Source: Acidobacteriota bacterium (lineage in GTDB: Bacteria > Acidobacteriota > UBA6911). Taken from it: 64,000 nucleotides of DNA. The notes under the pieces were generated by a model. The model was not told the DNA's origin, made no database searches, and saw nothing but the letters and a program-made list of their open reading frames with translations. Numbering within the stretch: the stretch's first letter is position 1; the number at the start of each line of letters is the position of its first letter. Location: positions 1 through 64,000 of the forward strand of contig JAAYAM010000117.1 in NCBI GenBank assembly GCA_012719355.1, in the 5' to 3' direction. Made by a program: the position numbers and the translations under genes. This document shows positions 1 to 11,681 of this stretch, piece by piece.

Positions 1-1662
1 ATGAAGGATCTGAGGAAGGTATATCCACCCAACAGGGAAGTCCTGAAAGGAATCTGGCTCTCGTTTCTGCCCGGCGCCAAGATCGGACTGATCGGCGCCA
101 ATGGTGCAGGGAAGAGCACGCTGATGAAAATCATGGCGGGAGTCATAAAGGACTTTCTCGGCGAAGCCTGGCCGGCAGCCGGAGTGCGGGTCGGATATCT
201 TCCGCAGGAACCGCAGTTGGATCCCGCTAAGAACGTGCTCGAGAATGTCGAGGAAGGACTCAAGCCGGTAAGAGACCTGCTTGAGAGCTTCGACCGGGTG
301 AATGAGCGCTTTGCGGAGGATTTGACGGCTGAAGAGATGGATCGGCTCCTCGCGGAACAGGCGCGGTTGCAGGACGCCATAGATGCGTGCAACGGATGGG
401 AAATCGACCGCACCCTCGACATTGCAATGGACGCCCTGCGGCTCCCTCCCGGCACTGCCGACGTGACAAAACTGTCCGGCGGCGAGCGCAGACGTGTTGC
501 CCTGTGCCGGCTCCTGCTCGAGCGGCCGGACTTGCTGCTTCTTGACGAGCCTACGAACCACCTCGACGCGGAATCGGTCGCCTGGCTGGAACGATTCCTC
601 AAAGAATACCCGGGGACCGTGGTGGCAATTACCCATGACCGCTACTTCCTGGACAACGTTGCAGGCTGGATCCTCGAACTCGACCGTGGAGAGGGTATTC
701 CCTGGGAAGGGAACTACTCTTCCTGGCTCGATCAGAAACAGGCACGTCTCCAGGCCGAAGAGAAGTCGGAATCGGCGAGGAGACGCACACTGCAGCGCGA
801 ACTGGAATGGGTGAGAATGTCGCCGCGCGCCCGGCAGGCTAAAGGGAAAGCCCGTCTGAGTGCATATGAAGAACTGCTTGCCGAAGAGATGGAGGCGGAA
901 AAGCGGGTACAGGCTACCGATCTTCACATACCCCCTGGGCCGAGGCTGGGAGATCTCGTGGTCGAGGCGGCAAATCTGAGGAAAGGCTACGGCGACAGGC
1001 TGCTTATTGATGATCTCTCGTTCCGGCTGCCGCCCGGAGGCATCGTCGGTGTCATCGGAGCAAACGGAGCGGGGAAGACGACGCTTTTCCGCATGATCGT
1101 GGGAGAAGAGCAGCCCGACGGGGGCTCGCTCAGAATCGGCGATACCGTAAAGATCGCTTACGTGGACCAGAGCCGCGACACGCTTGTCGGAGAGAGGCAG
1201 GTGTGGGAGGAAATCAGCGATGGCAGGGATGTCGTGCTTCTCGGCAAGCGAGAGGTTCCGGCGCGGTCGTATGCGGCTGCCTTCAATTTCAAGGGCGCAG
1301 ACCAGCAGAAACGCGTAAAGGACCTCTCAGGAGGAGAACGCAACCGCGTGCACCTGGCGAAGGTCCTGAAAAGCGGCGGGAATCTCCTGCTTCTTGACGA
1401 ACCGACCAACGACCTGGATGTGGATACTCTCCGTTCCCTGGAAGAAGCGCTTCTTTCATTCGCGGGCTGCGCGGTGGTCATCAGCCACGACCGCTGGTTT
1501 CTGGACCGCATCGCCACCCATATCCTGGCTTTCGAAGGCGACTCGAAGGTTGTCTGGTTTGAGGGCAACTACCAGGAGTATGAAGCCGACAGGAAACGAA
1601 GGCTGGGGTCGCTGGCAGACCAGCCCCACCGGATCAAGTACAAACCGCTTGTCAGGGAATGA
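1..1662 (+). CDS. ettA: EttA-type ABC-F translation factor (5' end probably outside window)
   Basis: Soluble tandem-ATPase of the ABC-F family; EttA binds the ribosomal E site and gates entry into elongation according to ATP/ADP. Two nucleotide-binding domains are visible: Walker [10 protein letters not shown] at residues 32-40, signature LSGGERRR near 158 and Walker [11 protein letters not shown] near 178, then a second set starting near residue 350 with LSGGERNR and [10 protein letters not shown]. Between them lies the charged interdomain linker, and the EttA arm insertion is near 86-130. There are no membrane segments. The wording of the linker region ([20 protein letters not shown]) is EttA-specific. 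The ATG at base 1 aligns with an internal methionine about eight residues into E. coli EttA, so the true start is probably just upstream of the window. It converges on yajD with a 10-bp gap. Confidence 0.95.
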   Translation: MKDLRKVYPPNREVLKGIWLSFLPGAKIGLIGANGAGKSTLMKIMAGVIKDFLGEAWPAAGVRVGYLPQEPQLDPAKNVLENVEEGLKPVRDLLESFDRVNERFAEDLTAEEMDRLLAEQARLQDAIDACNGWEIDRTLDIAMDALRLPPGTADVTKLSGGERRRVALCRLLLERPDLLLLDEPTNHLDAESVAWLERFLKEYPGTVVAITHDRYFLDNVAGWILELDRGEGIPWEGNYSSWLDQKQARLQAEEKSESARRRTLQRELEWVRMSPRARQAKGKARLSAYEELLAEEMEAEKRVQATDLHIPPGPRLGDLVVEAANLRKGYGDRLLIDDLSFRLPPGGIVGVIGANGAGKTTLFRMIVGEEQPDGGSLRIGDTVKIAYVDQSRDTLVGERQVWEEISDGRDVVLLGKREVPARSYAAAFNFKGADQQKRVKDLSGGERNRVHLAKVLKSGGNLLLLDEPTNDLDVDTLRSLEEALLSFAGCAVVISHDRWFLDRIATHILAFEGDSKVVWFEGNYQEYEADRKRRLGSLADQPHRIKYKPLVRE

Positions 1663-1672
1663 CCTCCGGGCA

Positions 1673-2035
1673 TTATTCCTTCTTCTTCAGCAGGGCGCCG
1701 AGGCCCGCGAAGGGATTATAGGTGGATACGCTCGCCGGTTGCGTTCCGGGTGAGGCCTCATCATACCAGTCGGCCACGGAGTTCCTCGAATGCTCGTTCT
1801 CGTGACAGTAGACGCACAGGAGTTCCCAATTGCTGCCGTCCGGCGGATTATTGTCATGATTGTGGTCTTTGTGATGAACGGTGAGTTCCCTCAGCCTCTT
1901 CCCTTCGAATTCACGACCGCAGCGCCCGCACACAGGCGGGAACAGCCGGAGCGCCTGTTCCCGATAGCCGCGCATGCGCAGCTCCCGCTCCCGTCGGAGC
2001 CTGGCGATGAACTCTCTATCAGTGTCTGCAGACAT
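1673..2035 (-). CDS. yajD: YajD-like HNH nuclease family protein
   Basis: A 120-residue HNH-fold protein. Cys pairs at 36/39 and 74/77 form the zinc-binding knuckle, and the HNH core is H54-H55 with N69 and H79-H82 region residues (ELTVHHKDHNHDNN, GSNWELLCVYCH). It ends in the YajD-like tail YNPFAGLGALLKKK. The reading frame is open to 2101, but ATG at 2035 is preceded by CAGGAG nine bases upstream and matches the family length, so I use it. The biological role of YajD is not established. It is divergent from homoserine dehydrogenase, and the roughly 120-bp gap must hold both promoters. Confidence 0.85.
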   Translation of the reverse strand: MSADTDREFIARLRRERELRMRGYREQALRLFPPVCGRCGREFEGKRLRELTVHHKDHNHDNNPPDGSNWELLCVYCHENEHSRNSVADWYDEASPGTQPASVSTYNPFAGLGALLKKKE

Positions 2036-2128
2036 AAACTCAATCTCCTGGAAGGATGATTTGACATCCATACTGCAGCGTATCATTGTTCCTGAAAGCA
2101 AGTACGCTTTTTCAGGAGGGTAATGTTC

Positions 2129-2134
2129 TATAAT
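2129..2134 (+). promoter_or_regulatory. Candidate -10 box for homoserine dehydrogenase
   Basis: A perfect TATAAT lies 20 bases before the ATG at 2155, with transcription expected near 2141. No convincing -35 hexamer sits at the right spacing. The GAGG ribosome-binding site at 2146-2149 overlaps an in-frame GTG at 2149, so the ATG at 2155 is the better start. Confidence 0.4.
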
Positions 2135-2154
2135 CGTGAAGCACTGAGGTGTCT

Positions 2155-5240
<3,086 letters not shown>

Positions 5241-5249
5241 TCCGGATCT

Positions 5250-5900
5250 TTACATCCATCGGGCGGAAGACCAGCCGAGGTGCGCGTGCGAGTTGAGCAA
5301 CCGCACCAGCGGGCGTTCTCCCCATTCCACGACCGTAATGGTGGCGGGATCGAGGAACAGCCTGCGGGATGCCGCGAGCGGGATATCCAGCACGGCTGCA
5401 AGGAGCGCCTTTATCGGGCCGACGTGGCTGACGAGCACTACGGACTGATTGGAAAAACTTCCCGCGAGTTCGTTCACGAGGCTGATCACCCGCATCTGGA
5501 CGTGCTCTATCGATTCTCCTCCAGGGGGCGCAATCGAGGAATCCAGTTCCCAGCGCGCGAGCGTTTCGGCGTCGCGTGCGCTGCGCTTCAAAACTTCGTC
5601 GCGTGTGAGTCCCTCCCATTCCCCAAAAGAGCCTTCCACCAGACGTGAGTCCAGTCTAAGCTCGACCGCGCAGGCGTCCTTTATCCGCAGGGCTGTGTCA
5701 GCCGCGCGAACCAGGGGGCTCGAAAAGATGCCGCCCACCCGGATCGGAGCCAGAGCGGCCGCAACCAGTAGCGCCTGCCGCAAGCCGTTCGGTGTGAGAG
5801 GCTCATCCCGTATCCCAAGATAACGCATCTGTACGTTGTCTCCGGTTTCACCGTGGCGCACCAGGTAGAGCCGTACGGTTCCCTTGCAGCCGATACTCAT
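5250..5900 (-). CDS. Histidine phosphatase family protein (phosphoglycerate mutase/CobC-like)
   Basis: A 216-residue branch-1 histidine phosphatase. The phosphohistidine motif LVRHGET has H16, the second catalytic histidine is H159 in VSHVGP, and the acid is E90 in LVEGSFGEWEGLT. Family members include alpha-ribazole-5'-phosphate phosphatase (CobC), acid phosphatases and cofactor-dependent mutases; sequence alone does not separate them. A cobalamin adenosyltransferase lies 2 kb away, which makes CobC a possibility but no more. The ATG at 5900 has GGAG eight bases upstream. It is convergent with thiC (9-bp gap) and divergent from the PAP2 gene. Confidence 0.85.
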   Translation of the reverse strand: MSIGCKGTVRLYLVRHGETGDNVQMRYLGIRDEPLTPNGLRQALLVAAALAPIRVGGIFSSPLVRAADTALRIKDACAVELRLDSRLVEGSFGEWEGLTRDEVLKRSARDAETLARWELDSSIAPPGGESIEHVQMRVISLVNELAGSFSNQSVVLVSHVGPIKALLAAVLDIPLAASRRLFLDPATITVVEWGERPLVRLLNSHAHLGWSSARWM

Positions 5901-5959
5901 AGACCGAACTCCATCGTCAATGTAGTATCATAACGCGAACTCTCGCGTGAAGGTAATCG

Positions 5960-6949
5960 ATGACGCTGATTCGTGTGGAAGCGAGGCGGGCCGGTTTGCG
6001 CGGCCTGGCGGCACTGCTGAATTCAACGGATGTTCTGCTGATAGCCTTCTGGGTAGTGCTTTCGCTTGTCAGCATTGTGTTTCACTCCAGGATCGAGTTA
6101 TGGCCAGTCCTGATTCTCGCCAATGCAGCAGCGAGCGCCCTGGTGATCTGGCTGGCGCATCTCGCCTGGAATCGCTCCGAGTCTGAGGTCCTGCGCTGGA
6201 CGCACGAGTGGATAGCCTTTCCGCTGGTGGTTTTCACCTACAAACAGCTCTACTTCATGATTTCCCCGCTACACGGCGGAAGGGACTACGATCAGCTGCT
6301 GATCGCGGCAGACCGGGCGCTTTTCGGCCTGAATCCGACCGAACTGCTTGCACGTTTCTCCAATCCGGTTGTAACCGAGATCCTACAGATTTCATATTCG
6401 CTGTTCTACGCGATCTTCATCGCTCTCGGAATTGAACTGTGCAGCAGGAAGGACCTCGCCGCTTTTCGGCATTTCAGGTTCTCCATCGTCTACGGCTTTC
6501 TTGTTTCCTACCTTGGATACTTCTTCCTTCCGGCCCTGGGGCCGAGATTCACGATCCACGAGTTCTCCCGGATCGATCAGGAGTTGCCGGGCCTTATTCT
6601 CACCCCGGCCCTTCGCTGGTTCATCAATATCGCGGAGTCAATCACTCCCGCGATGTCCGATGCCGTTGCAATGGCCAGCTCGCAGCGCGATGTTTTTCCG
6701 AGCGGCCATACGATGATCACTCTCATGGCGATTGTGCTGGCTTACCGGTACCGGTGCAGAATACGACGGCATGTGGCAGTGCTGGGATGTCTGCTGATCA
6801 TCGCAACCGTGTACCTCAGGTACCACTACGTAATCGATCTGGTCGGAGGAGCGGTGCTCGCGATCCTGTGTCTGCTTACTTCGGTGCGGCTCGAGAACGC
6901 ATTGACGTTGGAGGCCGAAGCTCCGGAGGCTGCAGTATCACGCCGCTGA
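5960..6949 (+). CDS. PAP2-superfamily integral membrane phosphatase/phosphotransferase
   Basis: A 329-residue polytopic membrane protein with about six hydrophobic segments. PAP2-type signatures are FPSGHTMI (catalytic histidine region) and a third motif variant YLRYHYVIDLVGG, in which the histidine and aspartate are retained. The canonical first motif (KxxxxxxRP) is not obvious. The extended N-terminal membrane region and LGPR before the loop resemble the inositol-phosphotransferase-like branch of the superfamily, so it may act on a lipid phosphate at the inner-membrane outer face. The substrate cannot be told. AAGG sits seven bases before the ATG. Confidence 0.8.
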   Translation: MTLIRVEARRAGLRGLAALLNSTDVLLIAFWVVLSLVSIVFHSRIELWPVLILANAAASALVIWLAHLAWNRSESEVLRWTHEWIAFPLVVFTYKQLYFMISPLHGGRDYDQLLIAADRALFGLNPTELLARFSNPVVTEILQISYSLFYAIFIALGIELCSRKDLAAFRHFRFSIVYGFLVSYLGYFFLPALGPRFTIHEFSRIDQELPGLILTPALRWFINIAESITPAMSDAVAMASSQRDVFPSGHTMITLMAIVLAYRYRCRIRRHVAVLGCLLIIATVYLRYHYVIDLVGGAVLAILCLLTSVRLENALTLEAEAPEAAVSRR

Positions 6950-6986
6950 CGGCGGTGGTGCGAGAGTCCGTCAACGGTTTCGTTGT

Positions 6987-7874
6987 TCAGGAAGCTTTCT
7001 GCGGATTCTTCATCAGTTCTATGAATTTCAGTGCTGCAGGAGAGAGCACCTGCCTGGTTCTTACGATAGCGCCGAGGGGACGGTAGAAAGTCTTGTCGAA
7101 ATGAACCTGCACGAGGGTGCCGGTCTGAACTTCCTTCTGCACACTCAGAAGGGGAACGATCGATACTCCCGCACCGATTTCAACGCTGCGCTTTATCGTC
7201 TCGATGTTGTCGAACTCCATTACCACCCGCACCCGTATCCCGTGTTCCTGGAAGATCCGGTCGAGGGCGCGCTGGCTCGCAAGACCTTTCTCAAAGGCGA
7301 CGTAATTGAGTCCGTTCAGTTTGCGTATGTCGACATGATGGCGCTTGGCAAGCGGATGATCGGGCGCGCAGATCAGGATGAGCTTGTCTGCCGGGAGCGG
7401 GATTATCTTGAGCCCCTTGCGGGGTTCCGGATAGGTGACGATCCCCAGATCCAGCGCTCCCCTGAGACAGTCTTCATATACCCGGGAGCCTTTGCTGTAT
7501 TCGAGGTGGAGATTGACCTTGGGATAGATCTTGAGGAAAGTCTTCACGACAACCGACAATTCGTAGAGCCCTACGCTGTAGATCGTTGCGACACGAACGC
7601 TGCCGGCCATGTCCTGCCCGATAGATTTCATCTCGAGCTGCATGTGCTCAAAGCTGTCGAGGATGGCGCGCGAACGCTCGTAGAAAATCCTTCCTGCCGG
7701 AGTGGGAGTAATCGACTTCCCGTCACGGCGCAGCAGCTGCGTTTCGAATCGCACCTCGAGGTTTTTCACCTGCTGGCTGACTGCGGATTGAGTGATGGAG
7801 TTACGCACCGCGGCGCGCGAGAAGCTTCGGCTTTCTACAAGGTCGCAGAAGACTTTAAAGGTTTCTATTTGCAT
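6987..7874 (-). CDS. LysR-family transcriptional regulator
   Basis: A 295-residue regulator. The N-terminal winged HTH (about residues 1-60, SFSRAAVRNSITQSAVSQQVKNLE) is followed by a periplasmic-binding-protein-like effector domain (about 90-290). The ligand is unknown. The start is set at ATG 7874 because GGAGG lies six bases upstream; a slightly earlier ATG at 7886 overlaps that site. A perfect 19-bp palindrome in the upstream gap (7927-7945) is a likely binding site. It lies downstream of the cobalamin adenosyltransferase on the same strand. Confidence 0.93.
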   Translation of the reverse strand: MQIETFKVFCDLVESRSFSRAAVRNSITQSAVSQQVKNLEVRFETQLLRRDGKSITPTPAGRIFYERSRAILDSFEHMQLEMKSIGQDMAGSVRVATIYSVGLYELSVVVKTFLKIYPKVNLHLEYSKGSRVYEDCLRGALDLGIVTYPEPRKGLKIIPLPADKLILICAPDHPLAKRHHVDIRKLNGLNYVAFEKGLASQRALDRIFQEHGIRVRVVMEFDNIETIKRSVEIGAGVSIVPLLSVQKEVQTGTLVQVHFDKTFYRPLGAIVRTRQVLSPAALKFIELMKNPQKAS

Positions 7875-7926
7875 GAAATCCTCCAAACCTGTGAGTATCC
7901 GCGCCCGAGTAAATGTTCATTGCCCT

Positions 7927-7945
7927 TCAGAATAAGTTATTCTGA
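7927..7945. promoter_or_regulatory. Perfect 19-bp palindrome, candidate LysR operator
   Basis: TCAGAATAAGTTATTCTGA has nine-base arms around a single central base. Its centre is 62 bp upstream of the LysR start and in an AT-rich gap. LysR regulators commonly bind T-N11-A dyads in such positions, so autoregulation is the simplest reading. Confidence 0.55.
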
Positions 7946-8015
7946 TCCGAATATCAAATTCATTCATTTTGCTTGTCGTGAAAAACAGTGACGAACGGGG
8001 CCGGCTCCGGGCCGA

Positions 8016-8564
8016 TCAGTTTCCGTAATCGGGATGGATTTCGGGAACCGAGTGCAGTTGATTGAGATACCGGGCCAGAACAAAGCAGAGATCGGAGAGC
8101 CGATTGAGGTATTTGAGAGCCCGCGGATCGACGTTTTCTGTCTTCGAAAGTGTCACACAGAGCCGTTCGGCGCGCCTGATGACTGTGCGGGCAAGGTGCA
8201 GTTCGGCGGCGGCACGCGTGCCGCCCGGGAGAATAAAGGCTTTGAGTGGTTTGATTTCTTCCTGGTAAGCGTCGATCTGGTTCTCGAGCCGGACGATGGA
8301 CTCATCGGTGATCTGTTTTGCCTTCGGGGCGACTCCCTCCGGTGTGGCGAGCTGGGCTCCCAGCGTGAACAGGTCGTTCTGAACAATTGCGAGAACGCGG
8401 TCAACCCTCTCTGGGAGAGTATTGCTACGCAGAACACCGATCAGGGCGTTCACTTCATCCAGGGCACCGAACGCTTCAATGAACGGGGAGTCCTTTGAGA
8501 CGCGTTTACCCCCGATCAATCCTGTCGTTCCGTTATCACCGGTTCTTGTATAGATCCTGGCCAA
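8016..8564 (-). CDS. pduO: PduO-type ATP:cob(I)alamin adenosyltransferase
   Basis: Transfers the adenosyl group from ATP to cob(I)alamin to make coenzyme B12. It has 182 residues, the normal length of the trimeric four-helix-bundle PduO/MMAB type. The N-terminal ATP-binding loop YTRTGDNGTTGLIGG, the LDEVNALIG motif and the C-terminal RRAERLCVTLS and YLNRLSDLCFVLAR helices are present. Translation seems to begin at TTG 8564, with an exceptionally strong GGGGGAGG five bases upstream. It points to B12-dependent enzymes elsewhere in the genome. No B12 riboswitch is visible. Confidence 0.95.
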   Translation of the reverse strand: MARIYTRTGDNGTTGLIGGKRVSKDSPFIEAFGALDEVNALIGVLRSNTLPERVDRVLAIVQNDLFTLGAQLATPEGVAPKAKQITDESIVRLENQIDAYQEEIKPLKAFILPGGTRAAAELHLARTVIRRAERLCVTLSKTENVDPRALKYLNRLSDLCFVLARYLNQLHSVPEIHPDYGN

Positions 8565-8586
8565 CTCAGCCTCCCCCTGAAATCAC

Positions 8587-8606
8587 CATTGGGGGGCATC
8601 CCAATG
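8587..8606 (-). terminator. Hairpin between the DksA-like gene and pduO
   Basis: CATTGGG and CCCAATG form a perfect 7-bp stem with a 6-nt loop in the 99-bp gap. No U-tract follows, so it could be a weak terminator or an element of the pduO leader. A 12-bp CTGCTGCAGCAG palindrome lies about 25 bp further upstream of pduO. Confidence 0.3.
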
Positions 8607-8663
8607 CCTAGGTCGGCGCGGTGCTGCTGCAGCAGTGTCCCGCCCGCACCATGGATGGCGACA

Positions 8664-9002
8664 TCAGGCCGTCTTTTTCTCTTTGCACGAGATGCACACG
8701 GAGGTCCAGGGGACGGCATTCAGACGCGCAAGGCTGATCTCTTCTTCACAGATGGTGCATATGCCGTAATTGCCGTTTTCGATCCGCTCGATAGCCGCCT
8801 CGATTGCGCGAAGGAGCTTCGCGTCGATTTGCAGCAGGCGCAAGTTTACGTGCACTTCATTGTCGTCGCTGGCCTGATCCACAAAGTCGCCGTGGCGCGT
8901 GTCCTCCATATTATCCCAGTGGGCTTTCTTGGCCGTGGCGATAATGGCGTCACGCTTCTGCTCAAGGGCAGTTTTAAACCTCTTGAGATCCTTCTTGTTC
9001 AT
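8664..9002 (-). CDS. DksA/TraR C4-type zinc-finger protein
   Basis: A 112-residue DksA-family protein. The N-terminal helical coiled coil (about 1-75) is followed by a C4 zinc finger, CTICEEEI...CISCKEK near residues 84-107. DksA proteins insert into the RNA polymerase secondary channel and, with ppGpp, retune rRNA and amino-acid promoters. This one is shorter than E. coli DksA (151) and resembles the general zinc-finger regulators of Acidobacteria and Deltaproteobacteria. GAGG lies six bases upstream of the ATG. It follows the DUF2156 gene by 26 bp on the same strand. Confidence 0.88.
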   Translation of the reverse strand: MNKKDLKRFKTALEQKRDAIIATAKKAHWDNMEDTRHGDFVDQASDDNEVHVNLRLLQIDAKLLRAIEAAIERIENGNYGICTICEEEISLARLNAVPWTSVCISCKEKKTA

Positions 9003-9028
9003 AGCAAACCTCGGGTGAAAAAGTGAAA

Positions 9029-10033
9029 CTATAAATCAAAATTGTCGCTCTGTAAACTCCCTGATTCAGTTCTTTCAACGGGAGCTGACCGGCTGCGACG
9101 TAACGTGCCGTATTGCGGTTTCACGTACGTCAGCTCGAACGATGGAACGATCTCGATCGGGTGGTATGACTTCTTGGCATCACGCAACCCGGGGTCTCCG
9201 AGGTCCTCTTCGCGGTTGATGAACTGGAATCCACGTTCCGCAATCAGCCTGGATGTCTCCCAGTTGATCACCTGGTAGAGACCTTTGTAGCTGCGCAGCG
9301 CCCGCTCGAAATGTATCGCAACCGTTGTGGAACTTATCGGCTCATAAATTGAAAAAGCAACGGGTCTTTCTTCTACCTGGATCAGCAGTCCCTGCTGCAG
9401 AAGCTCCCGGAAGTGATGCAGCGTGAACTCCAGGGCGGCGATTTCCCGCTTCAGCATCCCCTCTATGCGCGGGTGTTCTTCCTCGCGTATCGAATCGAGC
9501 ACGGCAAAGCACTCATCTACGAGTTCCGGCCCGATCGGGTGGCACGACCAGCGGTAGAGCCCGGAGGCCTGCGAAAGCAGGTTTCGTTTCTTGGCGTATT
9601 TGCGCCCGGAAAGCTGGGCGAGCATATGGGCACTGTAAAGGTAATTTGAGAACGCACGGTCCTCGACGACTGAAAACGACTTCAGGAAGTCGGGATACTG
9701 CTTCAGAAAACCGCTGTTGGTTCCGATGATTTTCAGGGGATAGTTCAATTCAGCAGCGCTCTCTGTCAGGGTGCGGGCGGTTTCAGCCGACATAGGGCCC
9801 ACCGGCTGGAGGAGATGCCGGTTCATGTCAGATTCTAGTCTACAGGAGATAAGAAGGGTTTCGGGTTCGACGGTGACCCAGCCATATTGGTAAAAGGAGT
9901 TCCAGGCTGCCAGGGTCGCAAAAGTGTATCCCGCCAGCGGTTGCGGATGCTTTCTGAGGAGATCTGCGAGCGGACGGGGGTCGGTCAGGCTCACGGGTTT
10001 GAACCCGAAACCCATGAAGGAAAAATCAGTCAT
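9029..10033 (-). CDS. DUF2156 (phosphatidylglycerol lysyltransferase C-terminal-like) protein
   Basis: A 334-residue protein of the DUF2156/LPG-synthase C-terminal family, a double-GNAT fold. Family-typical strings are GRKYAKKRN, the acyl-acceptor-like region VAFSIYEPISSTTVAIHFE, and NREEDLGDPGLRDAKKSYHP near the C-terminus. There are no membrane segments, so it lacks the flippase half of MprF. The function is unproven; aminoacyl-transfer to a lipid or peptide is the family-based guess. Its ATG overlaps the stop of the upstream GNAT gene (TAATG), indicating translational coupling of two GNAT-fold proteins. Confidence 0.8.
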   Translation of the reverse strand: MTDFSFMGFGFKPVSLTDPRPLADLLRKHPQPLAGYTFATLAAWNSFYQYGWVTVEPETLLISCRLESDMNRHLLQPVGPMSAETARTLTESAAELNYPLKIIGTNSGFLKQYPDFLKSFSVVEDRAFSNYLYSAHMLAQLSGRKYAKKRNLLSQASGLYRWSCHPIGPELVDECFAVLDSIREEEHPRIEGMLKREIAALEFTLHHFRELLQQGLLIQVEERPVAFSIYEPISSTTVAIHFERALRSYKGLYQVINWETSRLIAERGFQFINREEDLGDPGLRDAKKSYHPIEIVPSFELTYVKPQYGTLRRSRSAPVERTESGSLQSDNFDL

Positions 10034-10452
10034 TATTTCTTGCCATAGAGCATGGGCTGGTAGTCAGTAAGAGGTCCATATCCGAGTTTTGCGTAAACAT
10101 CCTGTGTTCCCGGCTCCGCAATCAGGCCGATCCAGGCGATCTTTCGGTCCAGACAGAACTGTGTCAGCCGCCTGACAAGTTCTGTTCCGATGCCGCGACC
10201 CCGGTAGTCAGGCAAAACGACTACGTCCTGGATGTAGGCATCGCTGAAACCATCTGAGATTACACGCGCAATTCCGACGATTCGACCGCTGAGCGAACGG
10301 GCCACCATGAAGCAGAGGCTCCCTCGAATCATTGGTGGTATGACGGCGCGTGCCTCTGGACTTTCCTGCCACCATCCGGCGGTTTTGTAAAGTTCAACTA
10401 TTTCCTCGACTGGCGCAGCGGTTACAACTTCATACTCCACCGCTTCTCTCAT
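10033..10452 (-). CDS. GNAT-family N-acetyltransferase
   Basis: A 139-residue acetyltransferase. The acetyl-CoA binding motif A is VVVLPDYRGRGIGTELV, preceded by the beta4 strand DAYIQDVVV and followed by motif B with the terminal YAKLGYGPL. The substrate is unknown. The reading frame is open to 10551, but ATG 10452 has AAAGGA at proper spacing and begins where the domain begins. Its stop overlaps the start of the DUF2156 gene by one base. Confidence 0.88.
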   Translation of the reverse strand: MREAVEYEVVTAAPVEEIVELYKTAGWWQESPEARAVIPPMIRGSLCFMVARSLSGRIVGIARVISDGFSDAYIQDVVVLPDYRGRGIGTELVRRLTQFCLDRKIAWIGLIAEPGTQDVYAKLGYGPLTDYQPMLYGKK

Positions 10453-10566
10453 ATTTGTATCCTTTCTGTAGCGGGGGAAAAATCGTAATAGAGTGTCCGG
10501 TCCTGCCGGGCAGAGAGGTGAGACATGATTGCGAAAGTCCGCTGCGATCACTGCAAATAGAAAAAA

Positions 10567-11514
10567 TCAGAAGGGAAGACGTTCGCCCACGCCGCTCTTT
10601 GCCGCCGCCTCGAAAACCTTTGCGGCAAGAGCTACATCTTCGAGAGCGATACCCTGCGATTCGAACAGTGTGATTTCGTCTGCGTCTTCCCTGCCCGGGA
10701 ACTCGCCGATGACCACCAGACCCAGTTCCCGCGCATCTTCCCAGTAGAACGCCTCCACCTCGGCCGCTTGCGCGAGGTCGCCCGATTCGAGGCGTGCCTG
10801 CTCAAGGGAGTCGACGACGACACAGGCACTTCGTCGCACCGACTCGACGTCAAGTTCCCTTCTCTGGATGAAGTTGCCGCCGACAGCGTTGACATGAGTT
10901 CCCTTCTCGAGCCACTCGCCCCTGAACACAGGATCCTTCGAAGTGGTCGCGGTCACGACGATGTCCATGCCTCTGACCGCTTCTTCCGGATTCGATGCAG
11001 GCGTCACGCTGGCGCCGGTCAAATCGGACATCTCCCTGCAGAATGCGGCGCAGTTCTCCGGGTTTCTCGAATACGCCCGAACCGTCTTGATCGGACGAAC
11101 GGCGCAGACTGCAGTGACTTGCGAGCGTGCCTGCAGTCCGGTGCCGAAGATGCCGAGCCTGGACGACTCCTCGCGGGCCATGTGCCTGGTCGCAACGGCC
11201 GTGGCCGCGCCCGTTCTCAACTGTCCCAACCTGTCGGCTTCAATGACAGCTTCGAGATTTCCATCCTTGTAGAGCATGACGAGGAACCTGGTTACTCCGG
11301 CGACGCTCGTATAGCTCTTGAGTCCGGCATACCCCAGGGAAGGCAACGATGCGCTCATTACGTGCAGCATGCCGTGGTCAAGTCTGCTGCGGCGCCGGGG
11401 GGCATTATCAGCTTTCTGTTCACCCTGAAAGCGGAAGGCCTGTTCGACCCCCTCTATGGCCATAGTCATTGTGGCCAGCTTCGCAACGTCTGATTCCCTC
11501 AGTAGAATTGCCAT
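10567..11514 (-). CDS. Ornithine cyclodeaminase/mu-crystallin family protein
   Basis: A 315-residue NAD-dependent enzyme of the OCD/mu-crystallin family, which includes ornithine cyclodeaminase, archaeal alanine dehydrogenase and delta1-pyrroline-2-carboxylate reductase. The substrate loop GLKSYTS, the LRTGAATAVATRHMAREES block and the Rossmann motif GIFGTGLQARSQV (about residues 127-140) are clear. The aspartate-containing AVGGNFIQRRELD region is present. Sequence does not settle which reaction. ATG 11514 follows GGGGG at about seven bases; the longer open frame upstream to 11841 has no family similarity. Confidence 0.88.
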   Translation of the reverse strand: MAILLRESDVAKLATMTMAIEGVEQAFRFQGEQKADNAPRRRSRLDHGMLHVMSASLPSLGYAGLKSYTSVAGVTRFLVMLYKDGNLEAVIEADRLGQLRTGAATAVATRHMAREESSRLGIFGTGLQARSQVTAVCAVRPIKTVRAYSRNPENCAAFCREMSDLTGASVTPASNPEEAVRGMDIVVTATTSKDPVFRGEWLEKGTHVNAVGGNFIQRRELDVESVRRSACVVVDSLEQARLESGDLAQAAEVEAFYWEDARELGLVVIGEFPGREDADEITLFESQGIALEDVALAAKVFEAAAKSGVGERLPF

Positions 11515-11681
11515 ATGTGCCCCCAGCATGAATAACCAGAATGCCAGCGATGCTTCAGTCCTCAATATACTGGACCGTATCCGTTGCTCCAAGCCGAAAA
11601 ACGAATATCGATCCGTCCTATGTTTGTAGAAGATTGCAAAATAGAACATTGTCTTTCCGGCCCTGACTGAAAACTGGGATA

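Noticed and set aside
7101-7991. 296-codon open frame on the plus strand
   Set aside because: It lies antisense to the LysR gene, has no domain similarity and mirrors the codon bias of the real gene.
9117-9132. GGTTTCACGTACGTCA as a third parS
   Set aside because: Only the left half matches the consensus and it lies inside the DUF2156 gene; likely chance.
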